Assembly: GCA_028583415.1 (NCBI GenBank)
Contig: CM053269.1
Coordinates: 36,646,254-36,710,253, forward strand
Direction of reading: 5' to 3'
DNA from: Protea cynaroides
Lineage: Eukaryota > Streptophyta > Magnoliopsida > Proteales > Proteaceae
DNA: 64,000 bases
Shown here: piece after piece, positions 34,416-46,500 of the stretch
How positions within the stretch are numbered: position 1 is the stretch's first letter
How the letters are laid out: each line of letters opens with the position of its first letter
The notes under the pieces: generated by a model
What the model saw: only the letters and a program-made list of their open reading frames with translations
What the model was told of the DNA's origin: nothing
Databases searched by the model: none
Translations under genes and position numbers: made by a program

Positions 34416-35775
34416 TGTTGAATTATATAAGGGAATGGCATACTTGTAATTTTATATTTTATTTTTGTTTATTTATTTTATTTCCTTTCCTTAGAATCCT
34501 AGTCACTCTAGAGTTAGGACTCCTAGTCTCTCTAGAGTTCCTGTTAGTTTGTAATCATATTCATTATAAATAAGAAGGTTGTGTGGAGAGATAATTAATT
34601 ATCTCCTATTCTCTGATTTAACAAGATTCCTTCCAGTTTTCCAAGTTCCTTTCTCATTGACATCGTTTGTATCAAGTGGGACAGGATAAAAGTGGTTCAT
34701 GCAGTTCCTATTGAGGGGGAGACTGGTGATACAACAGGTGCTACTCCATTACTGTAATTGACCAACCTGAACTTGCTCACTTATTCATAGCAAAAGACTC
34801 AAACAAATCAGACCACTACCTACCTACCATGTCAATCAGAACTTCCTGATCCACCTCCTTCATCCCAGTCAAGTATCGAGATCCATCTTGATGATATTGA
34901 TCTTTCTATTGCTGATAAAAAAGGAGTAAGAACTTGTACTCAACATCCTATTTCTGACTTTGTTTCCAATGAGTCCCTGTCCCTATCCTACCATGCCTGT
35001 GTTTCTTTCTATCCTTTGTTTCTAATCGGTGGGGCTGGAGGGAAGCATCATTGATCCTAAGTGGAAGGACGCTATGATGGAAGAAACACAGGCTCTAGAG
35101 AAAAATCGCACTTGGGACATTGTTCCTCTTACAACAAGAAAAGTCTAGTAGAATGCAAATAGGTGTTCACTGTGAAGCAAAAGGTAGATGGTAGCATTGA
35201 ATGATACAAAGCCAGGCTGGTTGCAAAGAGCTTCACACAAACCTATGGTATCGACTATCAAGATACATTCACTCCTGTGGCCAAGATGAACAAGCTCCCC
35301 ATCATGTGCTACTAATCTTGGATGGAACCTTCAACCATTGGATGTCAAAAATGTCTTCCTATATGGAAATCTTAAAGAAGAGGTTTACATGGATGGCCCT
35401 CCAGGCTGTGCATCTCCATCAACATATACAATAAGAACATCAACAACAATCACCAAGGGCTTGGTTTGGTAGGTTCCTGAAGGCAATGCAGAAGTTTGGA
35501 GACAAACAAAGTCATGTTGATCACTCTTTATTAAATAAGCAAGGAAATAATAAAGTTACTGCTCTTGTTGTATATGTTGATGATTAAGTAGTAATTGGCA
35601 GCGATGATACTGAAATCTCCAAGTTGAAAGCTCAGTTAGCCAAGGAGTTCAAGATCAAGGATTTGGGACCCCACAAATACTTATTGGGAATAGAGGTAGC
35701 AAGGTCCAGCAGAGATTTCTTTGTCTCCCAAAGGAAGTATGTCCTAAATCTTCTCAGTGAGACTCCTATGCTAAA

Positions 35776-36440
35776 CTGTCAATCTTGATCTCTATCAATC
35801 AGAGATCAATTCAAAGTCAATCTTGATCTCTATCAATCATAGATCAATTTAAAGTCAATCTTGATCTCTATCAATCAGAGACCAATTCGAAGTCAATTTT
35901 GATCTCTATCAATCAGAGATCAATTCGAAGTCAATTTTGATCTCTATCAATCAGAGATCAATTTAAAGTCAATTTTGATCTCTATCAATCAGAGACCAAT
36001 TCAAAGTCAATCTTGATCTCTATCAATCGAAGACCAATTCAAAGTCAATCTTGATCTCTATCAATCAGAGACCAATTCAAAGTCAATCTTGATCTCTATC
36101 AATCGGAGACCAATTCAAAGTCAATCTTGATCTCTATCAATTAGAGACCAATTCAAAGTCAATCTTGATCTCTATCAATCAGAGATCAATTCAAAGTCAA
36201 TTTTGATCTCTATCAATCAGAGACCAATTCATAGTCAATCTTGATCTCTATCAATCAGAGACCAATTCAAAGTCAATCTTGATCTCTATCAATCAGAGAC
36301 TAATTCAAAGTCAATCTTGATCTCTATCAATCAGAGACCAATTCAAAGTTAATCTTGATTTCTATCAATCAGAGACCAGTACAAAGTTAATCTTGTCTCT
36401 ATCAATCGGAGATCAATTCAAAATCAATCTCTGGCTCTGT
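35776..36440 (+). repeat. 38-bp tandem repeat array, about 17 copies, each a hairpin
   Basis: The unit is close to GTCAATCTTGATCTCTATCA followed by ATCAGAGACCAATTCAAA, 38 bases. Each unit contains TGATCTCT, a 7-base loop and AGAGATCA or AGAGACCA, a nearly perfect 8-bp stem. It abuts the copia RT fragment abruptly and probably belongs to the 3' region of the TAT/Ogre-like element. Confidence 0.9.
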
Positions 36441-36769
36441 CAATTAGAGCCTGATCCATGTCCAACATAGCACAATGCTACAAGTGAGGATCGCTCGTCA
36501 GGAATGATGAAAGAGGAGCATTCCCCATTGCTTGTCAGTAAAGATCAATTTCAGATTCTAGAGTCATCAGAAAATCATGAACCTTTATAGTAGTGTTATT
36601 CCATCATAGGCATTTTTGCCCCATTGGCCAAGGAAATGTCAGAATCCAAAGAGTTGCCCTCATATTTCTTATTGTTCAAAGAGAGGGAATATAATTTTCC
36701 CAAGCAGTAAAGTAGACCAAAGATGAGATCTGATATGCCCCAGGCTAGGATAAGAAACCAGAATCACGG

Positions 36770-37340
36770 CTAGGGAATGGTCCAATGATGAAACCCTTAA
36801 CCCATAAACTAGGGCATGAACCAGATTGAACTTGGACCCAAATTGAGTGTGGTCCAGTGAGGAAAGCCAATGACCCTTGAACTGGGGCATGAAACGGATT
36901 GACCTTGGGCCTGAATTGGGTATGGTTCAATGAGGAAAGCCCTTGAGCCCTAAGTTGGACATGAACCGGATTGACCTTGGACCCAAATTGAGTGCGGTCC
37001 AATGAGGAAAGCCATTGAGCCCTAAGCTGGTTATGAACCAGATTGACCTTGGACCCAAATTGAGTGCAATCTAATGAGGAAAGCCATTATGCCCTAAACT
37101 GGGGCATGAATCAAATTGACCTTGGACCCAAGCTGAGAGTGGTCTAATGAAGAAATCCATTGAACCCCCTAAGCTGAGACTTAAACTAGTCTAATCTTGG
37201 ACTCAAAATGGTGTAGTGCAATTGCGATACCCCTTGCTCCCCAAGCTGGCGCATAGGCTAGAATGACTATGAACTCAACCAGAAGTGGTCCATTGATGAA
37301 TCCATTGAACCCCAAACTGGGCATGAACCATGTAACCTTG
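36770..37340 (+). repeat. 72-bp tandem repeats, about 7-8 degenerate copies
   Basis: The unit contains TTGACCTTGGACCCAAATTG, GTCCAATGAGGAAAGCCATT and GAGCCCTAAGCTGG. Copies diverge toward the right end. It lies within the TAT-like 3' region. Confidence 0.75.
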
Positions 37341-40300
37341 AGTTTAAAAAAGCAATAGTCTGGTTATGAATGGATCCCAAAAAGAAAAAAAAAGGGTAAG
37401 AATTGTATGGAACCCTGAAAGGTAGACATCTTGCACCTATTGATAGAGGGGTATGATGAGTCCTGCTGTTAGAGGTCTGAAGGAAGGTTTATTCCCACAA
37501 CGATTAAAGGTGGTCGTCGAAGGCGTTATGCCCAACTGGAGCCTCTTGGACATACTAGTTGTTTCAATTTTCTATTATCGGTATTCGATAAGTCATCCAT
37601 GTCTGGGTCCAAGATTGATATGCTTGTTGACAAGTCCAGTCCAATCTGCCCTGTAAATAAAAGAAAATCACCCCATTTGGGATTTTAAACTCTGTACTTT
37701 GTCTCTTCCATATATTTCCACCCAGTTTCATCCATCCTCCTATTCTACGTGCGCAGTCAACTCTGACTCTGAAGATGATTGAAATGATGAGCCGTCTCTT
37801 GAACTTCTACGTCACCTGGCCTCTTGCGAAAGAAAGGTCCAACCCATCTGGGAAAGCTTTAAATGATCAATCGAGAGACACAAGAGTAGTCTCAAGAAAC
37901 ATGAATTGGAGAAGCTGCCATTTGTTCTACCGATAAAAAGATTCCAAGAAAAGCATTAGATAGTAACAGATCATATCAACAGGTCAGCCAATCAGTACAA
38001 ATGAGTGGAGGACAGATGTGCCACCAAAAAGATAGAAATACCAAAGTTCTTACAAAGTACATCATCTGCAAGCAAGAGATACATGATGAATGATCAATCT
38101 CAAAATCAAAGAATGAGGTCATTGGAATACCCAAAAAAAAAATTCAAGCCTATGTTTTACCTACATCAATAATGAGAGGCAGTCACATCAGATAGAAGGT
38201 GATGATTAACTTCCAAAGGACAGCATACAGAATCACCATTCAGATAAAATTAGATCTAGATGAGCAGTCACAAATGCTCATAAAGTTTACAGAAGATCAG
38301 AGTACTAACTGGGGCAAAGATGCTTTATCTGATTGGAAATGTTTGGAAGAAGAAAATTCAAATGCAATATTGAAAGTTATGATTTAACTTGGCATTCAAG
38401 CGAAGCACTGCATTATGTGGCCTCCACATCCAAAAAAAAAAGAGAGAAAGAAAAAAGAAAAAGAAAAGAAAATAGCAAGATGTTGAATGGCATTGGAGCT
38501 CCATAGTAAGCCAATTGTCCCTCCCACTTCAAGAAGATGGTAGTTCCAACTAAAGCCTGAAAGCAAGAGCGTTCGTTCTTTGAGATTCACAGGATGTTGG
38601 ACCGGACTTTTCATTTTGGCCAATTACATCCCGCCTTTACAGGAGACGATCTCATCACTTCTTCATCATTAAAGAAAGATTTCTCATTGGCATTAGACTC
38701 TCTCTCCCGTCTATCAATCTGACGGCCTTCCAAGGAGTCTCTATCACAAGCCCCTCTTTTGATTATCAATTTTTATGGCATTGTATCTCATGATCATGTC
38801 ATCATCTTATGTACAAACTCATGAATCTGGCTGAAACTTTCATCTGTCGTTCATTACATCCGACGGCTTCCCAAGGTTCCTATAAGCCCTTCATTTCTCA
38901 AACCAATAAAATGGGATCTTCTCGGTAAGATAAACCCATTCTACAAAAACAACCAAACACTCTCCCAATGGTAGACCCATGTGGACAGTTTCACATCAGT
39001 CCTCTTGGACCTTCAACATCAATACTTGTCAACAAACTTAAAGGTTTCAGGCCCAGATATGATCGTGACTGATTCGGCATCTCGATGTAGCTTGTTGAGA
39101 CACGTGTTCCATCTGAATATCTTCAATAAAGGAAAATAAAATTCGGCACCATTTTTAATTTTGGTGTGGAACTAGATTTCCCTAAGGTCGCTTTTAGTGA
39201 TGATTCAAATAGCTGCCCGTCTATCAATGCATGTAGGTGTCAACTTGAACAGTGGGGCAAGGCTACCCATTTGTCATGAAAGTCGTGCCATTCGGATTTC
39301 CCCTTAGGGTTTCAGACCAATGGATAAGACCATAGTTTTGGCAATATCCTCACCATATCAGGACTCTTTATTCAACCCAAGATGGGGTTTGCAAAAAAAA
39401 ATGATGAAAAAAAAATAAAGGAAGAAAAGCAACCTTAGCAAGGGAAAAGGAACCCGAGAAACCTCAATGGGCAACCCATAATATCTCAGTGGGGATAGGC
39501 GACCTGAGGCAACCTTAAAGCATTGCCCTCTTTGGCCCTTCATAGAAAAATCCAGTGATTTATGTAGACAAGTGTCATACCCCGTCTACCATCCATAAGG
39601 AAATGAACTCCTCTTGCTCTCCAGCGAATCATACTCAGAGGAGTTGAACAAACCATGTCTGTTTGCCTTTTGGGCTCCATAGCATTGCCTTTCAATAGAA
39701 TTCTATCTGTAAATCCTTTGGTCATGTTAGGGAGAGAGCAAATTCTCATGGCCTGGTTACGGATGTAACCAAATTCATTCAAATCATCAATTCCCTCATT
39801 TTTCAAGATTCAAGAAGGGCTTATCTAAGAAGTCACTTTCTGCAATCAATCTGTCAATCAGCCCTTGACCTTGGAAGCATGGTCAATTCTGGATGCAATC
39901 CAGATTCAACCTAGTTCTAACTCTGTTAGATTGCCTGTTTCATTCTATCTTGCCCTAGCACACTACAGTAGTGGTCTGTCACAACATGCAGACACTGGGG
40001 CATAGATATACCCTATGTAGAGGAATTGAACTTGATCATGAGCATTACATCTAGGATCCATTGTCTAGTCTGAAGTCACTGACTTTCCTAGTCAATAGAA
40101 GTAGGTCCGTCCAAGTTGGTTTTACCAATTTCTCAGTTCTCCCGATCCTGTTGATGAAGAAGATCCAACGTGGTCACTCACTTGTTAGGAGTTGGTCACC
40201 AAATTCTCTGAAGGAACACTTCAATTCCTTTGCTCCTCATGCCTACTTTGGGGCCATGATTCATTAATATTTCAAAATTGGCACAACAATATTGCAAATC

Positions 40301-40800
40301 CCTGAGCTTTTCGTGAGCCTAGATCAAGGGCCAAACCCATGCCACATTTCATTGCCGCTTGGCTGTTCTACCAATTTGGTCTACCATAGTGCACAGTCAA
40401 AGAACTTAGTTGACCAGATGCCCCTCAACAGTTTAACACCAAGGTCAATCAATAAAATCAACACCAAGGTCAATCAATAAAATCACTTTGGTTAGAGACT
40501 GTCAAGCTCCCCTCATTCTTGTCCAAAATCCTCGCTAGAGTTTCTTTCAATCCAAAATCCAACAACACCAATGTTGGCTGAAGAAAATCATCACTTTCAA
40601 ATTACATGGAACCCTTCTAAGGGAGCAATCAAGTCATCCCTACCGTACTGAAATTGAGTCAAACTTTCAATACCAGGTATCATGCTAGCAAAGTACATGA
40701 CACCATTTTCATTGATGCCATGTTTTATGCCTTCACCAATAAAGCAAGAAAAAAAAAACCTTGGAAAACTGTCAAGGAATTCACCATCATTTCAAATATG
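37341..40800. other. TAT-like interior without recognisable coding domain
   Basis: Short open frames occur on both strands, but none shows RT, RNase H, integrase or gag motifs. A 24-base duplication (CACCAAGGTCAATCAATAAA, near 40437 and 40461) is the only clear structure seen. Confidence 0.35.
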
Positions 40801-41935
40801 TCTAGCACTCTATAGGTTCAAAGTCAAGAGACTTCCAAGATGGGTCAGATTTCAACCCTAAAGGTTCAAAGTCAACAAAGACTTCCTGTGTGGGTTACTT
40901 TCGAGCATCCTAAAGGTTCATAGCGACAAAGCTACTTAAGAGGATATTCTAGTTTCCATTCCCGAAGGTTCATAGCCATAGAGCTTCCAAGAAGGATATT
41001 CCAATTTTCAATCCTGAAGGTCCAAAGCTGGTAGGAACTTCAAAGATGAGTCATTCAGTATCACCTTATAAGTGACCTTTTCAGTTCTTGCTCATTTCAT
41101 AATCAAATGTTGAGCTCTAGCTCATTCAAAGATCAAGTCAATCTCAGCCCACAAGGGAACCAAATGCAGAGCCCTAGCTCATCCAAAGTTCAAATCAATT
41201 TCAGCCTATTAGTGAATCAAATGCAGAGCCCTAACTCACCCAAAGTTCAAATCAATCTCAATCTATAAGTAATCATATGCAGAGCCCTAACTCATCCAAA
41301 GCTCAAATCAACCTCAGTCTATAAGTGAATCAAATGTAAAGCCATATCTCATTCGAAGATCAAGTCAATCTCAGCCTATAAGTGAATGCAGAGCCCTAAC
41401 TCATCCAAAGATCAAATCAATCTCAGCCTATTAGTGAATCAAATGTGGAGCCCTAGCTCATTAAAAGTTCAAATCAATCTTAGTCTATAAGTGAATCAAA
41501 TGCAGAGCCCTAGCTTATTCAGAAAATCAACCTCAAAATCTCAATCAAAGAGCCTCAGTTCTATCAAAGAAAACACATCAAGTCTTACATCTAGACAAAT
41601 CAAGGCCGAGCCCAAGCTCATGCAATCAGCCTTGTATTCACAGCCTAGCTTCATACAATAAGAGGTTTATCAGCCTACAAATGGATCAAGCTGGGTCCAA
41701 GCCCGCGAGTACCTTGCATCATGAGTTCCACTCAGCAAGAAGAGGCTCCCAACCTATAAATGAGCCTTGTATTCACAACCTAGCTTCATATAAGAAGAGG
41801 TTTATCAGCCTACAAATGGATCAAGCAGGGTCTAAGCCCGCACATACCTTGCATCATGAGTCACCTCAGCAAGAAGAGGTTCCCAGCCTACAAATGAGCC
41901 TTGTATTCACAGCCTAGCTTCATACAAGAAGAACA
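40801..41935 (+). repeat. Three successive tandem repeat families (about 62, 57 and 135 bp)
   Basis: About 40801-41050 holds four degenerate units with AAAGGTTCAAAG and ACTTCCAAGA. About 41110-41520 holds some seven 57-bp units with AATGCAGAGCCCTAACTCAT and CAAATCAATCTCAGCC. About 41620-41935 holds about 2.3 units of 135 bp with GAGGTTTATCAGCCTACAAA and AGCCTTGTATTCACA. Confidence 0.8.
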
Positions 41936-42142
41936 CTCATCAATTTTCCAAGAAGAGCATAACTTCTTTCCAGTCGAACTACGTTCTGGGCTTGATTTCT
42001 AGGACACCCTTAGAATACGTAGGCAGTTTAGGAAGAATTACCCTAAGTGCAGCCCAATAAACAATATCACTCATATCCCAAAAATGTAGTTCTTTTATCT
42101 TTAGCCTTCAACTGATAACAATCTCGGCTAAACAGGGGCATC

Positions 42143-43508
42143 TGTAAGCACCCCATTTTTGCCACCCTCGGCATAAGTGAACCAATATGGCAGGTTTTCG
42201 ACCTTTAACCCAAAGATTTTAGATTCTCCATGATCCCCACAACAGGGTCATGGGCTATTATCTGCATGGATGCATAGGTCATAGAATTATCTTTGAAATG
42301 ATGCCAGAATTGCTCAATTCTGATATCAAATGAAGAAGATATGACCATTTTAGTCGGATGATACATATAAGGGAGGTTTCTGAAATTATTATAAATAATA
42401 ATAATCCCAGGGGCCTTCATGCAAATTATCGTAAGTCGGATTGTTTGAATTTCAAATCATCATATCTTGATCATCCGACAACGGATTCAGATGATTCCAA
42501 GGCCATTACTCTTCATTCATGATGTTCTACAAAGTGGACGTAAAAAATCCCGGGTAGAAGTCACCAGTGGGTCCCATGTAAGCTTTCATGCAAAAATATC
42601 GTTAGAACTTCAAAGCTTCATATCTTTTCCGTTCTACGTCGGATTCAGATGATTCCAAGGCCATTATTCTTCATTCATGATGTTCTACAAAGTGGACGTA
42701 AAAAAATCCTCGGTAGAAGTCACCAGTGGGTCCCATGTAAGCTTTCATGCAAAATTATCATTAGAACTTCAAAGCTTCATATCTTTTCCGTTCTACGTCG
42801 GATTCAAATGATTCCAAGGCCATTATTCTTCATTCATGATGTTCTACAAAGTGGACGTGAAAAATCCCAGGTAGAAGTCACCAGTGGGTCCCATGTAAAC
42901 TTTCATGTAAATTATCGTTCGAACTTTAAAGCTTCATATCTTTTCCGTTCTACGTCAGATTCAGATGATTCCAAGGCCATTATTCTTCATTCATGATATT
43001 CTACAAAGTGGACTTGAAAAATCCCAGGTAGAAGTCACCAATGGGTCCCATGCAAAATTACACATGAAAATGGTCATTTAACCCTTGGAAATTCATATTT
43101 TGGTCATCCCATATCCAAATCAGGTGATTTCAATTTCATTATGTTCCATCTTTAGTACTCTACAAAGTGGACGTACAGAATTTCTGATAAAAGTCTCTGA
43201 AGGATCCCATGCAAAATGGTCAACCAAATTATCGATAATTGGTCTGCTTAAACTTCAAAAATTCATAGGTTGGCCATTTTATTTCCAAATGAGTTGATTC
43301 AAGCTCCAATATTTCTCATTTTTAATGTTCTACAAAGTGAACACAGAAAATGTGGAGTAAAGGCTATCGGAAAATTCTATACGGAATGACAGCGGAAGTG
43401 GCCCATGAAATGATAGAGAGAGAAAACTCAGTTAATTTTAGTCAATCCAGTCAACTCATCTCAACCCAAGCTAGTCTTGGCCCAACCCAGTCAACCCAGT
43501 CAATCCTT
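42143..43508 (+). repeat. Partial 3' LTR of the TAT-like element, with about 158-bp internal tandem repeats
   Basis: The LTR starts TGTAAGCACC. From about 42470 it contains four good units and one or two degenerate ones of about 158 bases (TTCTACGTCGGATTCAGATG, ATGTTCTACAAAGTGGAC, GTCACCAGTGGGTCCCATG). The right end of the LTR is missing at the junction with Tekay copy 2. Confidence 0.7.
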
Positions 43509-46500
43509 GACCACCCAGCTCATCAGACACCTCAACAACCGGCTGCACAGATTCCAGTGCAGGTACCGGAAGCAGCTCAAGGGAATTACCACAATCCACC
43601 CTATATGTTTGGGGCAAACCCCCAGAATCAGCTGGACCACTCCCGACTAGTGGAGAGATTTTTAAAGATGAAACCCAGAGAATTCAACGGCAAGCCGTCT
43701 GATCCATTGTGGCCAGCCCACTGGATAGACGAGATGGAGAGAAATTTCCTCATGATGACTATCACAGAGGAAGAGAAAGTACTATGTGCCACCTTCATGC
43801 TCAAGGGCGACGTACACCATTGGTGGAAATCCACGAAGACATATTTACTGACCAAGCACACCCTACTGACTTGGGCTATATATAAAGAAGCATTCTTCAA
43901 GAAATATTTTCCACGAAGCTTCAGAGATTCGATGGAGAAGGAGTTCCTGAGCTTGTACCAGGGACAGATGACTGTAGATTCATATCAACAGCGCTACGAA
44001 GAGCTGTTTTTCTTTACACCGGCTAGCATGCAAGAAGAAGAAACAAAAACCCGTAGGTTTGTCACGGGACTAAGAGGAAGCATCAGAGAAAATGTTCTGG
44101 GCTTAGAGAAGAAAGTTTACAATGAAGCTGTCCAGATTGCTCGAGTGATTGAATCGAGCCAAAAGGAGAGTTACCTTACTCAGAACAGAGGCATCAAGAG
44201 ACCAGCTGGAAATTCCTACAACAGAGGCAATAACAGGACGTATAAGCCTTTCCGTCCTCAGAATTTTAATGCTGCAACCAAGACTACTCCAGCAGCTCAA
44301 CCTCAGTCAAAGCCAAATTCTGAAGTCCTGAGGTGTTTTAACTGCAACCAACCCGGGCATATGGCAAGGGAGTGCCCAAAGCCCAAGAAGCAATTCCATC
44401 AGGGACGTGTATATGCTGTCACGTCCAAGGATGCGGCCGCATCACCCGATGTGGTCACAGGTATTGTACCTATAAATGGCGTACCTGCCAGAGTACTCTT
44501 CGATTCCGGAGCTACTCATTCATTTATATCTGTATCATTTGGAAAGAAGACCATATTACCCATCAAAACATTAGACTACAAATTACTTGTACGGTCATCG
44601 ATGGGGTTAAAAGTGGAACTAGAGAAAGGTTATGGACCATGTCCAGTTCTCATTGGAGAGAAGACTTTAGATACAACCTTGATACAACTTGAGATGACAG
44701 ACTTTGATGTCATCTTGGGAATGGACTGGTTAGCTCGGCATTCTGTAAATCTATTATGCGCCGAAAAGAAGCTAACGTTCAAAGACAAAGAAGGAGTAGA
44801 ATTAAGTTTCTCGGGAACCAAACTTCCCCGGAGACGCAAGCTCATACTTTCAGCACTAAAGGCTAAGAAGTGCCTTGAGAAAGGGGCAATCGGGTATCTA
44901 GTATCCGTGGTCGACCTAACCAAGGAAGCACCACGAATGGAAGACATTGACGTCGTGTGGGATTACCCTGACGTATTTCCAGAGGAACTACCCGGATTAC
45001 CACCCGACCGAGCCACAGAGTTTGTGATAAACCTTATACCTGGAGCCGCACCCGTATCAAAAGCACCCTACAGAATGGCTCCTACGGAACTGAAGGAACT
45101 GAAGGTGCAACTACAAGAACTACTGGACAAGGGTTATATTCGACCCAGTATATCTCCATGGGGGGCACTGGTGTTGTTCGTAAAGAAGAAGGATGGTAGC
45201 GTTCGATTATGCATCGACTATCGGGAGTTGAATAAACTGACAATCAAGAATCGATATCCACTACCTCGGATCGATGACTTGTTCGATCAGTTACAAGGGG
45301 CAAAAGTATTTTCAAAGATCGATCTTCGATCAGGCTATCATCAGCTGAAGATTAAAGAAGGTGATATTCCGAAGACAACATTCAGGACCAGATACGGACA
45401 TTATGAATTTTTGGTTATGTCTTTCGGATTAACTAATGCACCGGCAATGTTCATGGAACTTATGAACCGAGTTTTCCACGATATGTTGGATACGTCGGTT
45501 ATAGTATTTATTGATGACATATTGGTATATTCCAAGGACAAGGAAACTCATATCAAGAATCTAAACGCAACCCTATAACGTTTAAGGAAAGAGAAGTTAT
45601 ATGCCAAATTTTTAAAGTGCGAGTTTTGGCTAAGTGAAGTCGCCTTCCTAGGCCATGTCTTATCCGCTGAAGGAATCAAAGTGGATCCCAGCAAGATCGA
45701 GGCTATTGTAAAGTGGGAAGCACCAAAGAGCGTATCAGAAATCAAAAGTTTTCTGGGTCTAGCTGGTTATTATCGGAGATTCGTAGAAGACTATTCTCGG
45801 ATTGCCGTACCTCTCACCAGTTTGACTAAGAAAGGTAAAAAGTTTATGTGGACCGATAAATGTGAGAAGAGTTTTCAAACACTGAAGATCAGATTGATAT
45901 CCGCTCCAGTTTTGACTATTCCTATTCCAGGACAGACGTTTACCTTATACACCGATGTGTCGGGAGTGGGACTAGGATGTGTGCTTATGCAAGGGGAGCA
46001 AGTGATTGCTTATGCTTCAATACAATTGAAGGTACATGAGAAAAATTACCCCACTCATGATTTGGAGCTAGCGGCAGTAGTACATGCTGTCAAGATATGG
46101 AGACATTACCTATACGGGGAGAAATTCCAGATTAAGTCGGACCATAAAAGTCTTACTTATCTATTTAATCAGAAAGAGTTGAATATGAGACAAAGAAGAT
46201 GGCTGGAATTATTGAAAGACTATGATTGTGATATCCAGTATCATCCGGGAAAGGCGAACGTGGTAGCAGATGCATTAAGCAGAAAAGCAATGATAAAATC
46301 TCAAGAAAAAGTCAGCACGACTGCAGCAATGTGTACTACCGGAATGGTATTCAATTATGGCAACGAGCAGTATGTGATAGATACAACGGATGAATCAGCT
46401 AACCAAGGGTTTATTCATCGGTTTTCGAATATGTTCGCGGCATTGAAGATTATACCAGATATAGTGGATGAAGTGAAGACAGCTATCAAAGCAGATCCTT

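Larger units (their letters stand above)
31914..34623 (+). mobile_element. Mini-copia (non-autonomous) with two LTRs, TSD AGATT
   Basis: LTRs are 31914-32145 (232 bases) and 34416-34623 (208 bases), both TGTTGAATTA...AACA. Exact AGATT duplications lie at 31909-31913 and 34624-34628. The primer-binding site TGGTATCAGAG starts at 32146, and the polypurine tract AGAGGGGGAG precedes the 3' LTR. The 24-base length difference is a tandem duplication of an AGTCACTCTAGAGTTGG-type block in the 5' LTR. The 2.27-kb interior lacks gag, protease, integrase and RT and retains only an RNase H tail. Confidence 0.9.
14641..35775 (+). mobile_element. Old Ty1/copia element, split by at least four later insertions and cut off at its 3' side
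   Basis: Separated pieces read one copia polyprotein in order. Gag lies at 14645-14836 and 15163-15264, and the zinc-knuckle region at about 18290-18460 (CDYCGKPRHTR). A protease-like segment is near 18690-18830 (HMTSSTEVFHYY) and integrase at about 19130-19619 and 31566-31890 (SDVPFSIIHSD; TPQKNGIPEQKN; VPSSMT). RT covers about 35050-35775 (KNRTWDIVPL; TYGIDYQDTFTPVAKMN; FFVSQRKYVL). All pieces contain stops and frameshifts. The interruptions are a hAT-type MITE, a TGATGC-type LTR block, the Tekay element and a mini-copia. RNase H and the 3' LTR are missing, because the sequence changes abruptly to a 38-bp tandem array after about 35775. Confidence 0.75.
35776..43508 (+). mobile_element. 3' part of a TAT/Ogre-like gypsy element, with repeat-rich 3' region and partial 3' LTR
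   Basis: The diagnostic end is GGCTAAACAGGGGCATC (polypurine tract, about 42127-42142) followed by TGTAAGCACCCCATTTTTGC, the LTR start typical of plant TAT-type elements. Upstream lies GAACTACGTTCTGGGCTTGA ... GAATACGTAGGCAG. The region from 36.4 to 42.1 kb shows successive tandem repeats and no recognisable gag or pol domain, so the coding part is missing. The LTR is cut at about 43508, where Tekay copy 2 begins. Confidence 0.65.

Noticed and set aside
35776..36440. 38-bp tandem repeats considered as a CRISPR array
   Set aside because: There are no unique spacers; units are contiguous and the genome is a plant's.
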